This document shows, piece by piece, positions 1-27,715 of a stretch of DNA of 64,000 nucleotides (the first letter of the stretch is position 1; every line of letters begins with the position of its first letter). Under the pieces are notes generated by a model. That model had not been told where the DNA came from, did no database searches, and saw only the letters and a list, made by a program, of their open reading frames with translations. Both the position numbers and the translations under genes were made by a program. Source of the DNA: Rhea pennata (lineage: Eukaryota; Chordata; Aves; Rheiformes; Rheidae). The stretch is taken from the NCBI RefSeq assembly GCF_028389875.1, contig NC_084663.1, forward strand, positions 170,974,301-171,038,300, in the 5' to 3' direction.

Positions 1-3000
1 GAATATCTGTCCTCCTTGCGCAGAAAGCAAGCCGGCGAGCCACTATAATCCAGTCTTCAAGGCTTCCTTGGAACTTACAGGCTATGTCCCTATCAGTAAA
101 TACAACTAGCCAGGCACCACTGAGGAACAGTGGCAGGGCACAGTGTTACTTGCACATGTCTCAACCCTTCCCCACATGCACAGAACAAGATGCTTGTGTC
201 CAGATTTCTTGCTGGGAACTGTCCCTGTCATATATTACACACTATAACACACACAGGCATTACCTGGACAGCAACAGCTGGCACAGAACAAAACCATACC
301 AGGCAGGGTTTTAACAATTAAACAGCATTAATCGTCATTAGGTAGTATTAAGCCCATGCCACAGCTGTTTTATGACTAGCACAGATATATCTACAGTGGT
401 GCGTGGATTCTCTGAAGAGTGGTGAATTTCACCCACCCTACAATTAGTAAGACATACACAGAATCACTCTTTGCCAAATCTTGCTCTTGCACAATGGTAT
501 TTAGATTCATAGCTGTTCCTGGTGCTTAAGACTGACATGCTATTGAGGCAGATCACCTATCAAATGGGAGGCAGCAAGTGGGATATAAAGTCCTTAAAAG
601 CCATGTTCCACTCACATCCTTAAGAACACATTCATCACTCAGCTGCTGATACATGGTAAGAAACACAGAGCTACAGATTTTCGGGTAACATAAAAAAAGT
701 TGGGGAAGGAATCCATTTCTCTAGCTGTTCTCTTCTTTTTCATTCCAAAGGTAAGAAACATACCTATTGGTTTCATGTTTGGCCTACTAAGCTTGTTGGG
801 ATCTACAATGTTAGATAGGATAAAGGCAACATAAATCTTAAAACAGTAACTGCAAAAAAAATATGAAAAAGGGAATGGACTGTCTCTTTTTAACAGTGAA
901 GGCAAGCACAGAGATACACTGGAAGGCTTATTTCTGATCTCAAGTAAAAAAAACACTGTTAACTAACATTATCTACCCTATACCATCAACAAGCAGCAGC
1001 AAGTCTGCCCCTCCACACATTTATTAATACAAAAAAGGTGTGCAAATTTAGTAGGAACTACTTTTAACATTGTAACGAGATATTTTTGGCAAATTAGATG
1101 TTACTACAAAAACTATCACACAGAAGAGAAAACTACAATTGCATTCTTAAATATTATGGTGTCTTATCTTCTTTGCCCTAATTCTCATGGCTTTTTGCCC
1201 TCTGCATCTGGACTTCTGGCATAACACAAGTATGAAAGAAATGTGCCTTTCAGTCCAGTGATTCAAAGGAAGGGCTGCATCAATCTGAAGGCACAGGAAT
1301 CATGTCTGAGGGATGTAACTTGTATTTAACCAGGAAATTCCCACTAAAATAAAGTGTCGTGTTTGCAAGGGCATTCTGTGTCTAAAATAGAGGAAGCAGT
1401 GATCCTCATTCACGTCATTACAGAAGGCAGGCAACACATCTGTAATGAGAACAGGGGCTAATGGGTTATCATTCTCCTATATTTAAACTAAAAATATAAC
1501 TTTGGTGCTTTATTTTTTACATAATAGGAACAAGTTCATTCTGCTGACAATGAACAAAAATAGGGGAAATGGCTCAGATATAATGAAACTCTCTCTGACA
1601 CTTCAGCCCAGTTTGAATGAGCCTTTTGGAAGCTGCAATATTTGCACTTGTTTTCCTTCATCAACTAATGAAGAAAATCTAATTCCAATCAGAAACGCAA
1701 GTGATGAATAACTGAGTGACAGATGACTATTGTACAATTCTAGTCCTAAGGAAAAAAAGAAAATATTGTAGAAATGGTCACAACCTGAGTTTTCAGTGGG
1801 TTAAAGCTGCTTCCAAAAAGCACCTGGAGTTCTAGTTGCTTATCCAAACTGCATGTACACTCCAACTAGCATGATGTAATACTGTGAATTTCTGTTCATT
1901 TATTTTGCACATTTTATGAGGTCATATTCTAAAAGACAATTACCTAGAAATGGCACAAATGCACCAGAGAAAAAGCACAAAGGGCACAGGAGTAAATTCT
2001 TGAACCATTTGTTCTGGCATGCAGAGCAAAGAATATAGGGAGACTAAGATATGCTAGAGTGGAATTTGTAGGACACCAGAAGAATGGGAGATGACTGAGA
2101 ATGAGAAATAGGTAATTATCAAAACTGGGAATGCTTAGAATGAGGCAAGAGAGAAGAATCTTGAAAACAATATCTACTTGTCATTTTTCAAGATGTTGAA
2201 TATTTAAGAACTTTAAGAACTTTCTGAATATCTGCAGGTGAAAAACTCTGGAGAATTTATTCCCTGAGCAGTCTCTAAAAAGACTGTCTAGAAAGACATT
2301 TGGGCTGGAGCTACATTTGGAACTATCTTCATAAGCCTTTCACACTTCTATATAGAGTCTTTCCTCTGCTCTGTAACCTAAAGCTGAAGTTTCGGTGGAG
2401 TGCCCACATACTGCAGAATCATGGCCTGTACCCAACTATGGTGAAAAAACTATAAATATGTCTATAAGGAGAGCACTGTCAATCAAGCACTATCTATCAA
2501 GCACTTCAAGATAAAAGTTACCTCTGTAGAGGACTCAGAAGAGGTTCAAGCAGCTGCAAACAGAAAAGGAACATGCGAGAGCAAGTTTCCAGAGGTAAAA
2601 TATGAAACAATATAAAAAAGCCTGGAATCAGCAAATCCAGTCTGTGAAGGAATCCCCACGATGCAATCAAAGATGAGAGGACAACAGCAAGGTCTGAATA
2701 CCAATTTTGTTAGAACAACGCCAAATCACAGTTTTTACCTGTGAATCTGTGAATATGGAGATCTCTCTGGGCCTTCTATTAGATTCATGTCATACTCAGA
2801 AGCTTAGAAGTGGAAGAGCTGGAGAGGAACCAGAAGGTTGCCCAGAGGGGAGAAAAAAAACCCAAAAACAAAACAAAAAATCAGAATTTGATGGCTGTGG
2901 CTTTCAGGAAAGTTCAAATTCTTCTAGGTAAAGATTTCAGTAGATGAGGTCAAGCCTACAGAAAGTACATAAGATATTGCAGGAAGAGATATGCCAGAGG

Positions 3001-3502
3001 CAGAATATTGATGCCTTGGTAAGAAGCTAAAAAGATCAGTGAAGAGTGAAAGGAGTAGCTTCAGAAAACATTTAATGAGGAAAGGAGATAGAGCAGACTC
3101 TGGCAGACTACATTTATACCCATGAAACCAAGGAAAAAAAATAAGTTTACTTCTAAGCTTACTTAGAAAAATTAATGCCAGTAACAGAAAGTCTCCAACT
3201 CAAAAAGCAAGTGGGAGGTGCTGAAAGAATTTCATTTCTGTTCAGTACTGGGGAGAACAAAACAATGCCGATCTGGATGCTCAAGAGAAGAAGAAATGGG
3301 TACCTTTCTCTACCACAGCAGAAAAAGAAGGAAGGGCCACAAAGTGAAGGCCATTGAAAAATGATACATAAAGGTCAAGGATGGGGAGAGAGCTAAAAAC
3401 AAGTTAGGGAGAACATTTCCCTGGAGAAATCAAAATGTATTTTGGAGCAGGAAGTAGCTTCGAAGAGTTCCTCTTAAGACAAGAATACTGCATTTCCTGG
3501 AG

Positions 3503-3504
<2 letters not shown>

Positions 3505-3537
<33 letters not shown>
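3505..3537. repeat. Poly(A) homopolymer, 33 bases
   Basis: An uninterrupted run of 33 adenines. It could be the tail of an old retroposed sequence, but no target-site duplication or recognisable element body was seen next to it, so it is recorded only as a homopolymer. Confidence 0.95.
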
Positions 3538-3539
<2 letters not shown>

Positions 3540-3838
3540 TTGCCGTTAGGAGCAAAGAGGTCCACTTCAGAGAATGGAAGTTTGACCTGTGAACAAAGAT
3601 TTGCCCAGAGTACTAAAGAATCTACAAAGTTCTATTGTAAGACTTGTAAGCAAGCAAGGTGCTCAATTATTAGTAGCTACAAGTGGAGTGGTGTCATGGG
3701 GCCCAGGACTGGGCAAGATAGGCACGAGAGTGGTACCTACAGCTACCAAGGCTGCTGGGCTGAAGGACCAGAAACTTTGGAAGATGTCATACAAAATCTG
3801 AGCATTTAGAAAACAAAATAGATTCCAGATGGTGGAGG

Positions 3839-3844
3839 AAAAAA

Positions 3845-3896
<52 letters not shown>

Positions 3897-3904
3897 AAAA
3901 AAAA
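3839..3904. repeat. (GAAA)n microsatellite
   Basis: About thirteen tandem GAAA units flanked by A-rich sequence. It is purine-only on the + strand and likely to be length-polymorphic. It lies about 300 bases after the poly(A) run, and the A-rich setting suggests both grew from slippage. Confidence 0.95.
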
Positions 3905-6900
3905 GTTCTAATGCATTTGGAAGAAAAAAGTACCGCCAACTTTACAAAAGAATCCATCATCCAGCAACAGCATGATCTGTCATTTTTAGAGGGCTTGGAC
4001 GCTGTAAGTCACAACCTGCATGGGTTATGTTAAAAGATTATTTTATTTGTGGTAGTTCACCTGAGCAAAAGAATCCACTTTGGCCTTTAAGCCTAGACTC
4101 CCCAGTGTGCTGAAGTAATGCAAAACATGTCTGGAATGGAATGAAGGATTTTGAAGCCAGATCATCTTGGTAATGTCAATAACAAAGTCAGGTTTTAAGG
4201 CCACAGCATAAGGCAGAATTCTTGTTTTCCTTTGGCTAACAATGTATGATTCTCTAGCACTAAATATAGATGGAAGTAAAACTGACACTCATCATTTGAG
4301 TCTACCTTGTAAAGGGAGAAGCAGGTATTACTCCTTGATCACATTTTCTTAACTAGTGGAGACCAGACTATACAAGAAAACATGCAAGATCAACAATAAT
4401 ATGTGCATGTTTTCAGGATAAGGACTGCATTTGAGGAGCCACTAAGAAAACATGCATCTACAGTTAACTCCAGAATGTCTGTGTAGAAACACAAACCCTT
4501 CAGCACTATACAGAAAGATGTAATTAAAGTAGTAGGATCAGCAAGCAGCTATACTGATTTAAAAGAATGATGTTCATTAAGCTATGTTCTGGACCTCCAA
4601 ATGCCTGCTACCAAAAACATGGTGACCAGTAGGACTGTCAGTCCTCAGACCTACCTGAAGGTAGCAACTTCAGGCTTTGCTGACCTGAGAAAAGAGACTA
4701 CTCTGCCCTTCTCAATATTGAGAGGTAACAAGCTACCCAACTATTTCCATAGAGAAATGTACATCAACCTCCAAGAGAAAATGACCAAATTTAGTTTTTT
4801 CTTCCACAATCCAACATTCCTGAGAAGTAAGAATTTACTCAAATGTGTGTGATCAGTGAAGACCTATTTGCTCACATAAGATTTTTGTACATTTTATTCA
4901 TGTAACAGAAAAAGGTGGACATTATGCAGATCTGTAGAAAGCCTTTGAATATCTGAACGATGAACTTCAAACTACAGACATCTGAATAGCTTCCAGTCAT
5001 CCTCATAAGCAGAAGTCCCACCTCTTGAGGTACATGGTAACTAAATGCTAACTCTTGTTTATTTACTCGGATATTAATTTCTTACCTAGGCAGTTTAGTG
5101 AAAGTCCCCTCAAAGGAACTGTTGTAGTCTTGGAAATAGAAGTGATTTCCTCTCTAACCCCTGTAGAGATTCCGAGGTACAACTTTCACTGATACTGCTT
5201 AGGGCTGGCCACTCTGTAACAGACTTGTTTTGGAGCTATTTTGAACAGTCTTGAACAGAGGTAAGGACTGAACAAGTGGTCTATCGACAGTCAGGTGTCC
5301 AGTCCTTGAGATCTCTCCCTGGCCCTCCTCTACTTCACAGTGTGATCTTTTTATTCTAGCTATTTTTAACTGGACAGTTTATCAGGGCAATTTGAAGTCA
5401 GTACATAGTGGGGGATTCCTTCAACCCAGATGAGAGTTTTGTTTGTATTATACGGCCACATTTGCAGAAAAGCACAGATGAGTGAATCACTGCATTTCTT
5501 CTTGAGGTCACACATTTTGTCTGGAAATGAATTTTATCCAGACTTGAAAGGCTTTCCTGCAATGATTTCTGTGCAACAACATAAACAACGAATGGTCAGT
5601 TATCACCTCCTTTGAAGAAACTCATACCTTTTCCAGAAACAAAAAAAATGACATTTTTGTTTACAACTGATCTTATCTAAGCTTCCTGGGTGATTCTGAT
5701 CCAGACTCCTACTGTGGCTGGAATTTAAAACTAAAATTGGTTGCCTTCATTCTATTGGATTAGTATGGAAAATAGTGTCCTAAATTATTTCAGAAAAATT
5801 CAGAAAAGCTGCTCATTCAGACCTCCAACGACATCCCCACACTTCTTCTTGTAGCCTTTCCCTAAAAAGACAGCAGTTAAGTGTATTTTAGCTTTCTTTG
5901 AGTTAATTACATGCTACTACTTTAATTTTAGAACTTTAATTTACATTGTGATTTCCTTTCTTGATGCTGAATAGGAAGGATGAGGGAAATGTGTTTTACT
6001 GAATGTCATATTATTTTTAATCTTAGAAAATAACATATTTCACCTGGTAACTAGTCTAAGTTAAAGCTTGAACTTCATTCCTTCTAAAAATCCTTAAAAT
6101 CAGATAAGTAAGGACGGTAAGAGACAACCAAGTGTTTTCTCTCTTAGTATAAATTTGATTCACTCTTTCATTGTTATGCATTTTACACCTTTAAGATAAA
6201 AGATGGAATGGTTTACAGTGTAAACTCCTACATAAAAACAGGTTTCTGCTCTCAACTTTCATGTTTTATGATTTCTACTATTACTGTTTTATTGTGATAG
6301 CATAAATATTGTTCACATTGTTTCAAGAATTAGGTGTAACTTCAATACACTGCAATTGAAAGAGAAGCACCATATTTCATAGAAATTGCTTAGGTCAGTA
6401 AAAGAAAAGACAAAACAGCTATGCATCACACTGAAAAGAACAGCCACTTTCAAAACCATTTTGGCATGAATTTAGACCAAGGAAAACAAAATTGAGGCAG
6501 ATGTGTTATTCTTCTGTATCATCTGTCTAGTATACAACTGTGTCCAGATACAAAACTGCAATATCCTAATTTCTGAATTTCTCAAAGTACATGTTGTTTA
6601 TTTTGCTAAAACAGAAAAAAAGTTGCTATGGTAACTTTTAAGATACAGACAACAATGTTCAGACTTTAATTCATCTCATGCATCTAATGAGTAGCTCATT
6701 GCTCACTCTGAGGTTGCTATTCTCTCTATTCATCCTGAACTTGTCCTAGTTAGTAGGAAAATTTTCACTGGCTCAAAAAAAGGAAAAGCAAGTCGGACAG
6801 GGCAGTTTTTCAAAGCTACTTAGAAACTGAAAGATTAGGAATAAGGACTGTAAGGAATTTCTTTCCTTATTTAATTGGCATGGACTATTTAAGGACACCA

Positions 6901-8748
6901 GTCTAATACAGTTTAAATGTTTTTCTTTTGTTGTAATATAGATTATTTCATGTCAGTTGCTTCTTCATTTAAGCAGTAGTTAATTTGTCAAGCTAGTCAT
7001 TACAGTCTCAGAGTTTAATATTCTTAATATTCACATACATTTCTGTGGAAACGTATTTTCTTTTACTTTTCCCTGTTGAGGAAAACTTGCATGATAGCAT
7101 GTGCTCTTCTTAATTTCTCAGATATTCTAATCCCTGAAAAAATAGAAACAAGAAGGATAGTATTGCCTTTCTATCCCTTCATTTTTGATGAGCCACCATA
7201 TTTGTCATTATTGACAGTTCATCATAATTATGTTAAAGAGCTGGTACAAATAAAATGCTGCCAGCCAGAAACAGTTTAGATGCTTTGTCCAGTAAACCTA
7301 CTTTGTACAGTACTACAGAGTAATTCTGTTTAATGTATTGGCAGTTGTCTGGAGTTCTGTACATCCTAATGCTATTTCTATGATTTTCACTTCTGATGCT
7401 TAAGTAAGTGGTAGCCAATGTAGCAAATACAGCTAGTACAGCTGCACTAACAAAAATGTTAGAGAAATATATCTGTGTAGTTGCAATCTATTTCTAGATG
7501 GTCAGGATCAGCCTAGGAGTTTTAGAGACTTAGCAGGTAACTGTGCAAGTAACAAGCACTTTGAGATAAAAGTTAATGCTATGTTAGTTGGAAGCAGTTT
7601 CTAACGAAAATCAATAGTGCATTTAGCCAAACATTGCTCCCTTACAGATCACAGAATGGGAAATGCAGAAAATGCAGAACAGATTGAAAAGACTTTAAAT
7701 CCACAGGTCTGAGAATACTATGGGGTTAACCCAATTTTGTCAATGACCCTTATGCCTTGAGAGTGAAGCCAGCTGGTACTGCAAAACTTACCCTCCTGCA
7801 AATCATAATCTGAAAAAGTCTGAAACTGTAAAAATCACTCCTCCAGCTGGAGTACAGTCAGCCTTCACAACACTCATTCAGCTTAGAAGTGACTCTGGTG
7901 CATTTATTCCACAAATACCACCAAATGAAATAAAGAAGAATTAAAAAAAAAAGAATGTGCCAGCTAAATCAGGAAATGGATCAGGAGTGGTTAAGTGAGA
8001 AAGGTGCTGGATGTTAGAGACATTGAAACGAGGATGAAGATGTGAAAAGGCAGCAAAAAGAGGAAGGGAAAAGGCTGGCTGCTCCAGTGGCTCAAGAGGG
8101 TGATAGCAGGAGATGCTGAAAAAAAAAAATAACTCAAGACCAGTTTTAGGGAGAGCTTTGAAAGCACAGTGAGAGTCACTTGTGTAAATAAGCACTTGTA
8201 CATTCATTCTCTGCTTATGATTTTAGCTTTCAGCATGGTTTTCAAAAGATCACGGAGACATGCAGAGATGCTGGAAAAGAGCTTTAAACTGAATTATTTT
8301 CAGTTAGATGTGCAGCTGTTTCCAGCCTTCAGAGACTGCTCTGACTCTCCACGGGACACTGTACAAATCCAGGTGCTCTTCATGGTCACGGAATGGCCCA
8401 CTGACAAGACTGAGCTCGCTCAGGTCAGATACATGTTTCCAAGGCTGCCTACAGTGGCGACGACATAACCGAGCTGGATCAATTTGAGACAAGTCAAAAC
8501 AATGCAATTTCTTGAACACAAATTGCGTATGAAGTAGGCACCCCAGTTTGCAAAGTGCTTTCAAAGCGTGGCACTAATCCCTTATGCATTGTACAAGCAG
8601 CTTATCCAGCATTTCTGCCACTCTGGATGTGTAGACGGCTGTTCGCGGCTGGGAACAAAACGCAGAGGGAAAACAGCGGCTATTGGAAATGGGTCTCGGG
8701 AAGGACAGCAGAGAAAACACCTTTTCGTTCCCGTAAGCGTCCTCTGAC

Positions 8749-8791
8749 AATAAATAAATAAATAACATAACATAACATAACATAAAAAAAA
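8749..8791. repeat. AATA / ATAAC short tandem repeats
   Basis: Four AAT(A) units run directly into four ATAAC units and then a short A run. The block marks the AT-rich edge just before the GC-rich EDNRB promoter island begins. Confidence 0.9.
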
Positions 8792-9439
8792 CTTTCAAAC
8801 AACCATTTTGAAACTTTTTTACAGAATCGCACAGGAAGAGGACGGCCCGCGGGAAGCGAGGCAACGCCGCACGGCCCGCGGCTCACCGAGGTGCCGGCTG
8901 CCCCGGCCAGACGCTGCGATGCCCGCGGCGGTTTAACGGCCGCCCCTCAGGGCAGGCGCCCCTCCCCCCCCCACCCACCCTTCCCGCCCCGTGCCGCCAG
9001 CCGCCGGGCCGCGCTGGGGCTGGGCGGCGGCGGAGCGCGGCCGGGGCTGGGGCGGGCGCGGGGGGAGGGCGCGGGTGGGGTCTGGCCGTGACGAATGGGA
9101 CAGATGCGGTTGAATCTTTTAGAAAAGGGAGAGCCGGCGCCGCCGGCTCGGCTTTAGCCCGCCGCGTTTGGGGCGCTGCTGACAGCCGCCGCGCCCTGCC
9201 GCCAGCGCCGCCGCCTCCCGCCGCCTCCCGCAGCGCCCGTCGCGGACGGGCACCGAGCCGGGCGCGGAGCGCGGTAAGGGGGTGCCCCTCGCTCGGCAGC
9301 CAGCGCCCCGCAGGCGGCGGGCGGGGAGAGGAGCCCCCCGGCGGGAGGGCACCGCGGCCGGCGGGAGCGCCTCGCCCGAGCCGTCGCGCAGCCTTCCGCG
9401 CGGGTGCCGCTGAGGGCCGCCGCTCCGCTCCGCAGCGCC

Positions 9440-22810
<13,371 letters not shown>

Positions 22811-25800
22811 AACAGGCGTAAAAGGTATATACTCCTAAATTAATACTGGTGCCTTTTTGAGTAAGAGTGGCAATTACTTTTGATAAGAAAGAAGACTTTT
22901 AGAAAAGTCAAGTTTTATGTTTGCATAAAAAAGGAAATCATAAAAAATAATTGCCCAAAATCTGTGTAACTTTCAAAATCACAGACATTTGTAAAATGGT
23001 CATCTATAGGATATGAAGAAAAGCATAGAAATAACAAGTCATTGTTAGCACTTGAATACTTCTGAATCAGCACTTCCAAATGATCCCCACTTCCTGTATA
23101 TTAAACAATCATTTGTATTCACTATAACAGTTGTAGGAACTGGAGTTACAGTAATTACTAAGTAGTATAATATAACTTTAATTGGATCAATGCCAGTATT
23201 GTATATATAACTCCACACGTTATCTTTTTTAAAGTGGATAAACAATTGTCACTATTATTTTTAAAAAATAAAATCTGAAATACTTTGTAATACAGATTCA
23301 AATGTAGAAAAGTGAAATTTTTACTTGGGGTATTATAGAGGTAGCTAATAAAAATACTGAAGACTGCAGTAAAGTTGAAAGTGCATTTCGCTTTGATGAC
23401 TGTTTTTACCTATTATTTTTACAAGGAACTTCCAAGACCTCTATAAATACCATTCTGTCACCAGTTCGCTTTTTCAGTGCATTTGGCAGCGCTTTGGTTA
23501 TGATCACTGTTTCACTGTCTCCATGTTACTTGTTTTTCATATGACAGCAGAGGAGAGAAAAACACTAAAAGCAAATACATATAGTCATAGAACTGCAGAA
23601 ACTACGGCCAGTATTGGGAAATAGATATTTTTAACCGAAAACAATTTGATTGTGTCCCTTGTTGACTGTGGGCATTTGAGAACCTGATGGCCGTTTACTA
23701 AGATTATTTGGCAACAAATTACAACTGTTGCAATCCAAATATTGTTCTAAATCCTTAAGAAATAGAAGATAGTACAAAATGTAACAAAGCAAAACAGAGG
23801 GAGACAGTGAATTTGAAGTTCTATTTACATTTAGATTTTAGTCTTCATAAAGAAAATAATTCACAGATTGTACTTCCAAAAAACAGTACTATGTAGCACA
23901 CTAATCTTGATATTATTTTAAGATATGCTTTACTTCTATAGTTCCATAGTTATGGGCTTAAGAAGGTGTGTGATTATTTTCTGCTTCTGTAAATAGTTTA
24001 GTGAAGCATAATAAATTATAAAGTATTAAAATATGGGCAGGACCCTATAAGAAAACAGAAAGATAAAGATGCCTGTAGTAAACATGATGCTTATTGCCAG
24101 GAGCAATTCACATTTTGTACATAAGTGACAGGTCGTTCTTTGACTTTTAATTTCCTGCTAATTTGTTGCAGATGTCCCCAAAGACTTAATAACATATTTC
24201 ATGCACTAAGGCATGAGATTTTCAAGAAAAAAAATCACATAACATGCTTTTTTAAGAGCAATGTTTTCAATAAACATGATATGTTATTATAATAGAAATA
24301 TTTATCAAAACTCAGGAATTTTTTTAATTTCCAAATTTCACATGTAAAGATTTTTACCTTTTTATCAGCCTAGATTAACTTCAGATTTTTTTTTAATAAA
24401 GTGCCTTAAATATGCTCAGGATGAAAACAGTTTTCATAAAATCTTCAGCTCGTGTTGCCTGGGATGAGGATCATCTCACCTGACTTTAGGCATCTACAGC
24501 ATACCTTGTAGACACCTAAAAATAGGTAAGGTGAACCCCATTCCTGGTATTACCCCATCAAAAGCTAATAACTATATGCCTGTATAAACAAGCTGAGGAC
24601 CTATGCACGTGCGCTGGACTGCGTGCACTTGTGTGTGTGAAGGCATGTGTGCAAGCGTGTATGTTTTCTACCACTAGGTAGCTATTACCATCTTTCTGTA
24701 GCACATACCCCGAACTGCTAAAATGCTAAACTTTTATAAGTATAAATCTATTTAAAGTTTTGTTCGTTACATTTTTCCGTGAAAATAAGTCATAATGGTG
24801 TTCTTTGCCAGTTCCGAAGCTGTTAAGTAGAAGAATTTTAAATGAAATTAATTCATTTTCTTCTACCCAGGAAGGTAATAATTGTCTAGTTTGACTATAA
24901 AAATATTAATCATACTTGTTTACACAATAAATTTCTCATGGTAAGCCATGAATATCACTCCACTTCACCCTACCTGCAGGTATTTCTGTGAAATGCATTT
25001 CATCTGTTAAGAATGGATAATCAGTTAAATTCTAAGTTTGATACTGGTCAGTGTTAACTTTCATCAAGTTATATCATGACAATATTGTACATGTATATTA
25101 TTATTTTTATTTAAAATATAGCTGTTGTATTGGCAACTGTGTAACATATTTTTTGTTTTGTGTGGATTAATTCCCTGTTAAGTCCTCCTAAGTTGGGCAT
25201 TTAGGTTTTGCAAACAAAGTGCATATATACTGCCTACTTTTCAGGAATAGTATGTACTTACTAGCACACTTCTTTATTTTCAGTATTTTTCAGAGCAATA
25301 TTTTTACTGAAACTCTTATTTCCTATAATAAAAATTTAAAAACTATGCTCTCGTACACTTAGAAGAATATACAGGAGAACTCAAATGTACCTGTGTTCTA
25401 GCTAGAATTGAATCTGCCGTACTGAAAACAGGCATTCTCAAAAATCCTCACTACAAGTTTATTCCTAAATCCACTGAAGTCAGTGAATATTTAAGCATTA
25501 ATTTCAGTTGGAGCAGAATTTAGGGCACAACATAAGCTTTTTAAAAACACCTTCATGAAATTTACTATCTATCTTGAACAAATAGAGGAAAAATAAAGAT
25601 TTTTTTTTGACGAGTTGTCTAGAAAAGTTAGAAAGTAAAAGCTTTTGTCGTAAACAGCTTGTATAAGGGCAACTAGTTCAGCCTCAAACAGGGGGCTGCA
25701 CACAGCAGCACAACTGCAGAGGGGCATGTGCATCTTACCTAGGAGTCTGGCACACTTGCTTGGAGTGGTTTGATATAAACGAAGTGTCATCAGTCCCAGT

Positions 25801-26275
25801 GGCCTGAGGAGTTAACACAGAAGGGCTCAAGATGAAAAAATACAAGAAATTGCAGGACATCTCTGAGTTTTGTCCTTCAGATAATAGTTAGATTTTACTT
25901 TCCTCAGCTACTCTGAATTCTGTCTGCATATAACGCTCTCGAGAATTCAGGGAGGGAATTTCAGACTGAGTGGACTGAACTGATTACACTGGTACTACAC
26001 CTCGGAGAATAAAATGCAAAATTCAAAGTGTATGGAGCATCTGCTGTTAGCTATCATATTTCATTGTCCCAAACTGTCCCTTAAGCATTGACTTAGCAAG
26101 AGAATGTTGTGTGTACTGAAATAAAAATGTTAAAAGATTTTTTTTAATTGTTCTGTATAGCTGTGTAAAATAATTCTATATTTCATTTTCTGTGGTCACT
26201 TAAAGTAGTAACTCCTGTGGTTCAAACAGTGTAAACAAACTAAATTACCAATAAAATATTTGTAATTTTGATTCA
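22811..26275 (+). other. EDNRB: Probable 3' UTR of EDNRB
   Basis: AT-rich sequence directly after the stop codon with many AUUUA pentamers and no coding frame. AATAAA-type signals recur (for example near 24007, 24270, 24397, 24925 and 26115), so several transcript ends are possible. The last strong one before the dinucleotide-repeat region is AATAAA at 26250, giving a UTR of about 3.45 kb, similar to the long UTR of the mammalian gene. The end is an inference from signals only. Confidence 0.6.
26250..26255 (+). terminator. EDNRB: Candidate distal poly(A) signal
   Basis: A canonical AATAAA with T-rich sequence just downstream. It was chosen as the likely distal EDNRB cleavage signal because the sequence beyond soon becomes simple repeats. 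Earlier AATAAA copies in the UTR are alternatives. Confidence 0.45.
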
Positions 26276-27581
26276 TTAAGAAAAGATGTCTCTGACCTTT
26301 CTTCTTCTATAGGATCTCATTTAATTATTTAAAAGTGACAGTGATGTAAAAAAAGAAGTATTTCAGAATTAAAAATCAAAAGTCATTGTGTAGATTAACT
26401 TTATACTGCTAGTTGAAAACTGGAAAGAGTTCAGACTTGCATACATATTGCAAAACTGTCTGATGTTTGTTGGAACAATCAGTCATGCCTATCTTTGCTC
26501 TACTTGTTTTTGCTCAAAATGTCAGTTGCAGTCTCTTCCCTACACACCCATATATAGTAACAAATCCTCCAGTATTAGGGACAAAACAAAAGCCATGAAA
26601 CTTCTAATTCATTAATTTAGAAGTGGATGCATTGTACGCTGGAGAATGCCTCATGAAAACCTTCATCCCTTTGCAAGGTGACAGTGTAATTTTGTACATA
26701 TTTTCAATTTCCCTTTCTTGAAGCAGTAGAAAACAATATCAGACAATATATGCTGTAGTCAGTCACATATATAATTTATATGCTTGCAAAATCTGTACAT
26801 GCCAAAATGTATTTATTGTTATTACTCTTGGTTTTGGAGTGTGTGCTTGTCGGTGGCTATCTAGTATTATTGTAGCAGTGCTTCCATGAAACTTTCCATC
26901 CCACGTTGCCATGCTAGAGGAGTGGCCTGGATAAAGTAAGAGTCAAAACCTGAAGTCCAGTAAAGCCTGAAAGGAAACACTTAAGGAGTTAGGTTAACAG
27001 TATCTTCTTCACAAACCCACATTTTCCAAAATTGCTTCTACTAGTTCTTTTTGCTCTTGGCAGGAGATAGGGCAAGTGGTGTTTGCTGCTCTTCTGTCTT
27101 TTTATGACCTTCATTTCCAAAAGTTTGCAATTATTAACAAGTCTCGTTGCCCTGAACTACTCAAAGAGATCAGAGGTGAAAGTGAGGGAACCAAACAATG
27201 GCTCCCTGTTGAAAATACCAAGAAAAAGAATAATAAAAAGAAAAAGAAAAAAAAAAAAGAATTGGTGGCTTTTGTAGGTTTTATTTGTTTGGAGCTCCAA
27301 GTGTGATGACAGAATTCATGCAAACAGGATTATTTCTTGATGAAACCGAACTGAAAATGCACCATAGTTGCTAATGGGTGTTCACTCCACAGGACCAGAC
27401 TGCAGCTTGCCCAGGTTATGTAGAACTTTTCCCTGAAATTTGTATACAGAAGATATCACATCCTAAAGCCTTAACTTTGATACTACAGATCTTGTCCTGT
27501 TTCCCTCCTTAATTTGTTAAGGTAGATGTAGAGTGAGTGGTTCACTTCTGCTCTATTTCAATATCTGACACCTGCAGTAAT

Positions 27582-27602
27582 CACACACACACACACACAA
27601 TA

Positions 27603-27643
<41 letters not shown>
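27582..27643. repeat. (CA)9 and (TA)n microsatellites
   Basis: Nine CA units are followed after six bases by about nineteen uninterrupted TA units. Compound CA/TA tracts of this type are unstable in length and can extrude hairpins. Confidence 0.95.
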
Positions 27644-27648
<5 letters not shown>

Positions 27649-27683
27649 CATACACATATATTGACAAACATAAAATATAGTAC

Positions 27684-27715
27684 ATATCATGTACTGTACA
27701 TAATGTACATGATAT
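27684..27715. repeat. Perfect 11-bp inverted repeat
   Basis: ATATCATGTAC at 27684-27694 is the exact reverse complement of GTACATGATAT at 27705-27715, with a 10-base loop. It lies just after the TA repeat, in a region likely to melt easily. No function is assigned. Confidence 0.85.

Larger units (their letters stand above)
1..8748. other. Upstream intergenic DNA, no gene recognised
   Basis: AT-rich non-coding sequence upstream of EDNRB. The open frames here are short (about 105 codons at most), lack recognisable domains, and show no flanking splice signals that would join them into a gene. The only clear structures are a poly(A) run and a GAAA microsatellite, listed separately. It could hold distal EDNRB regulatory elements or an untranslated upstream exon, but nothing in the sequence identifies one. 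Confidence 0.7.
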
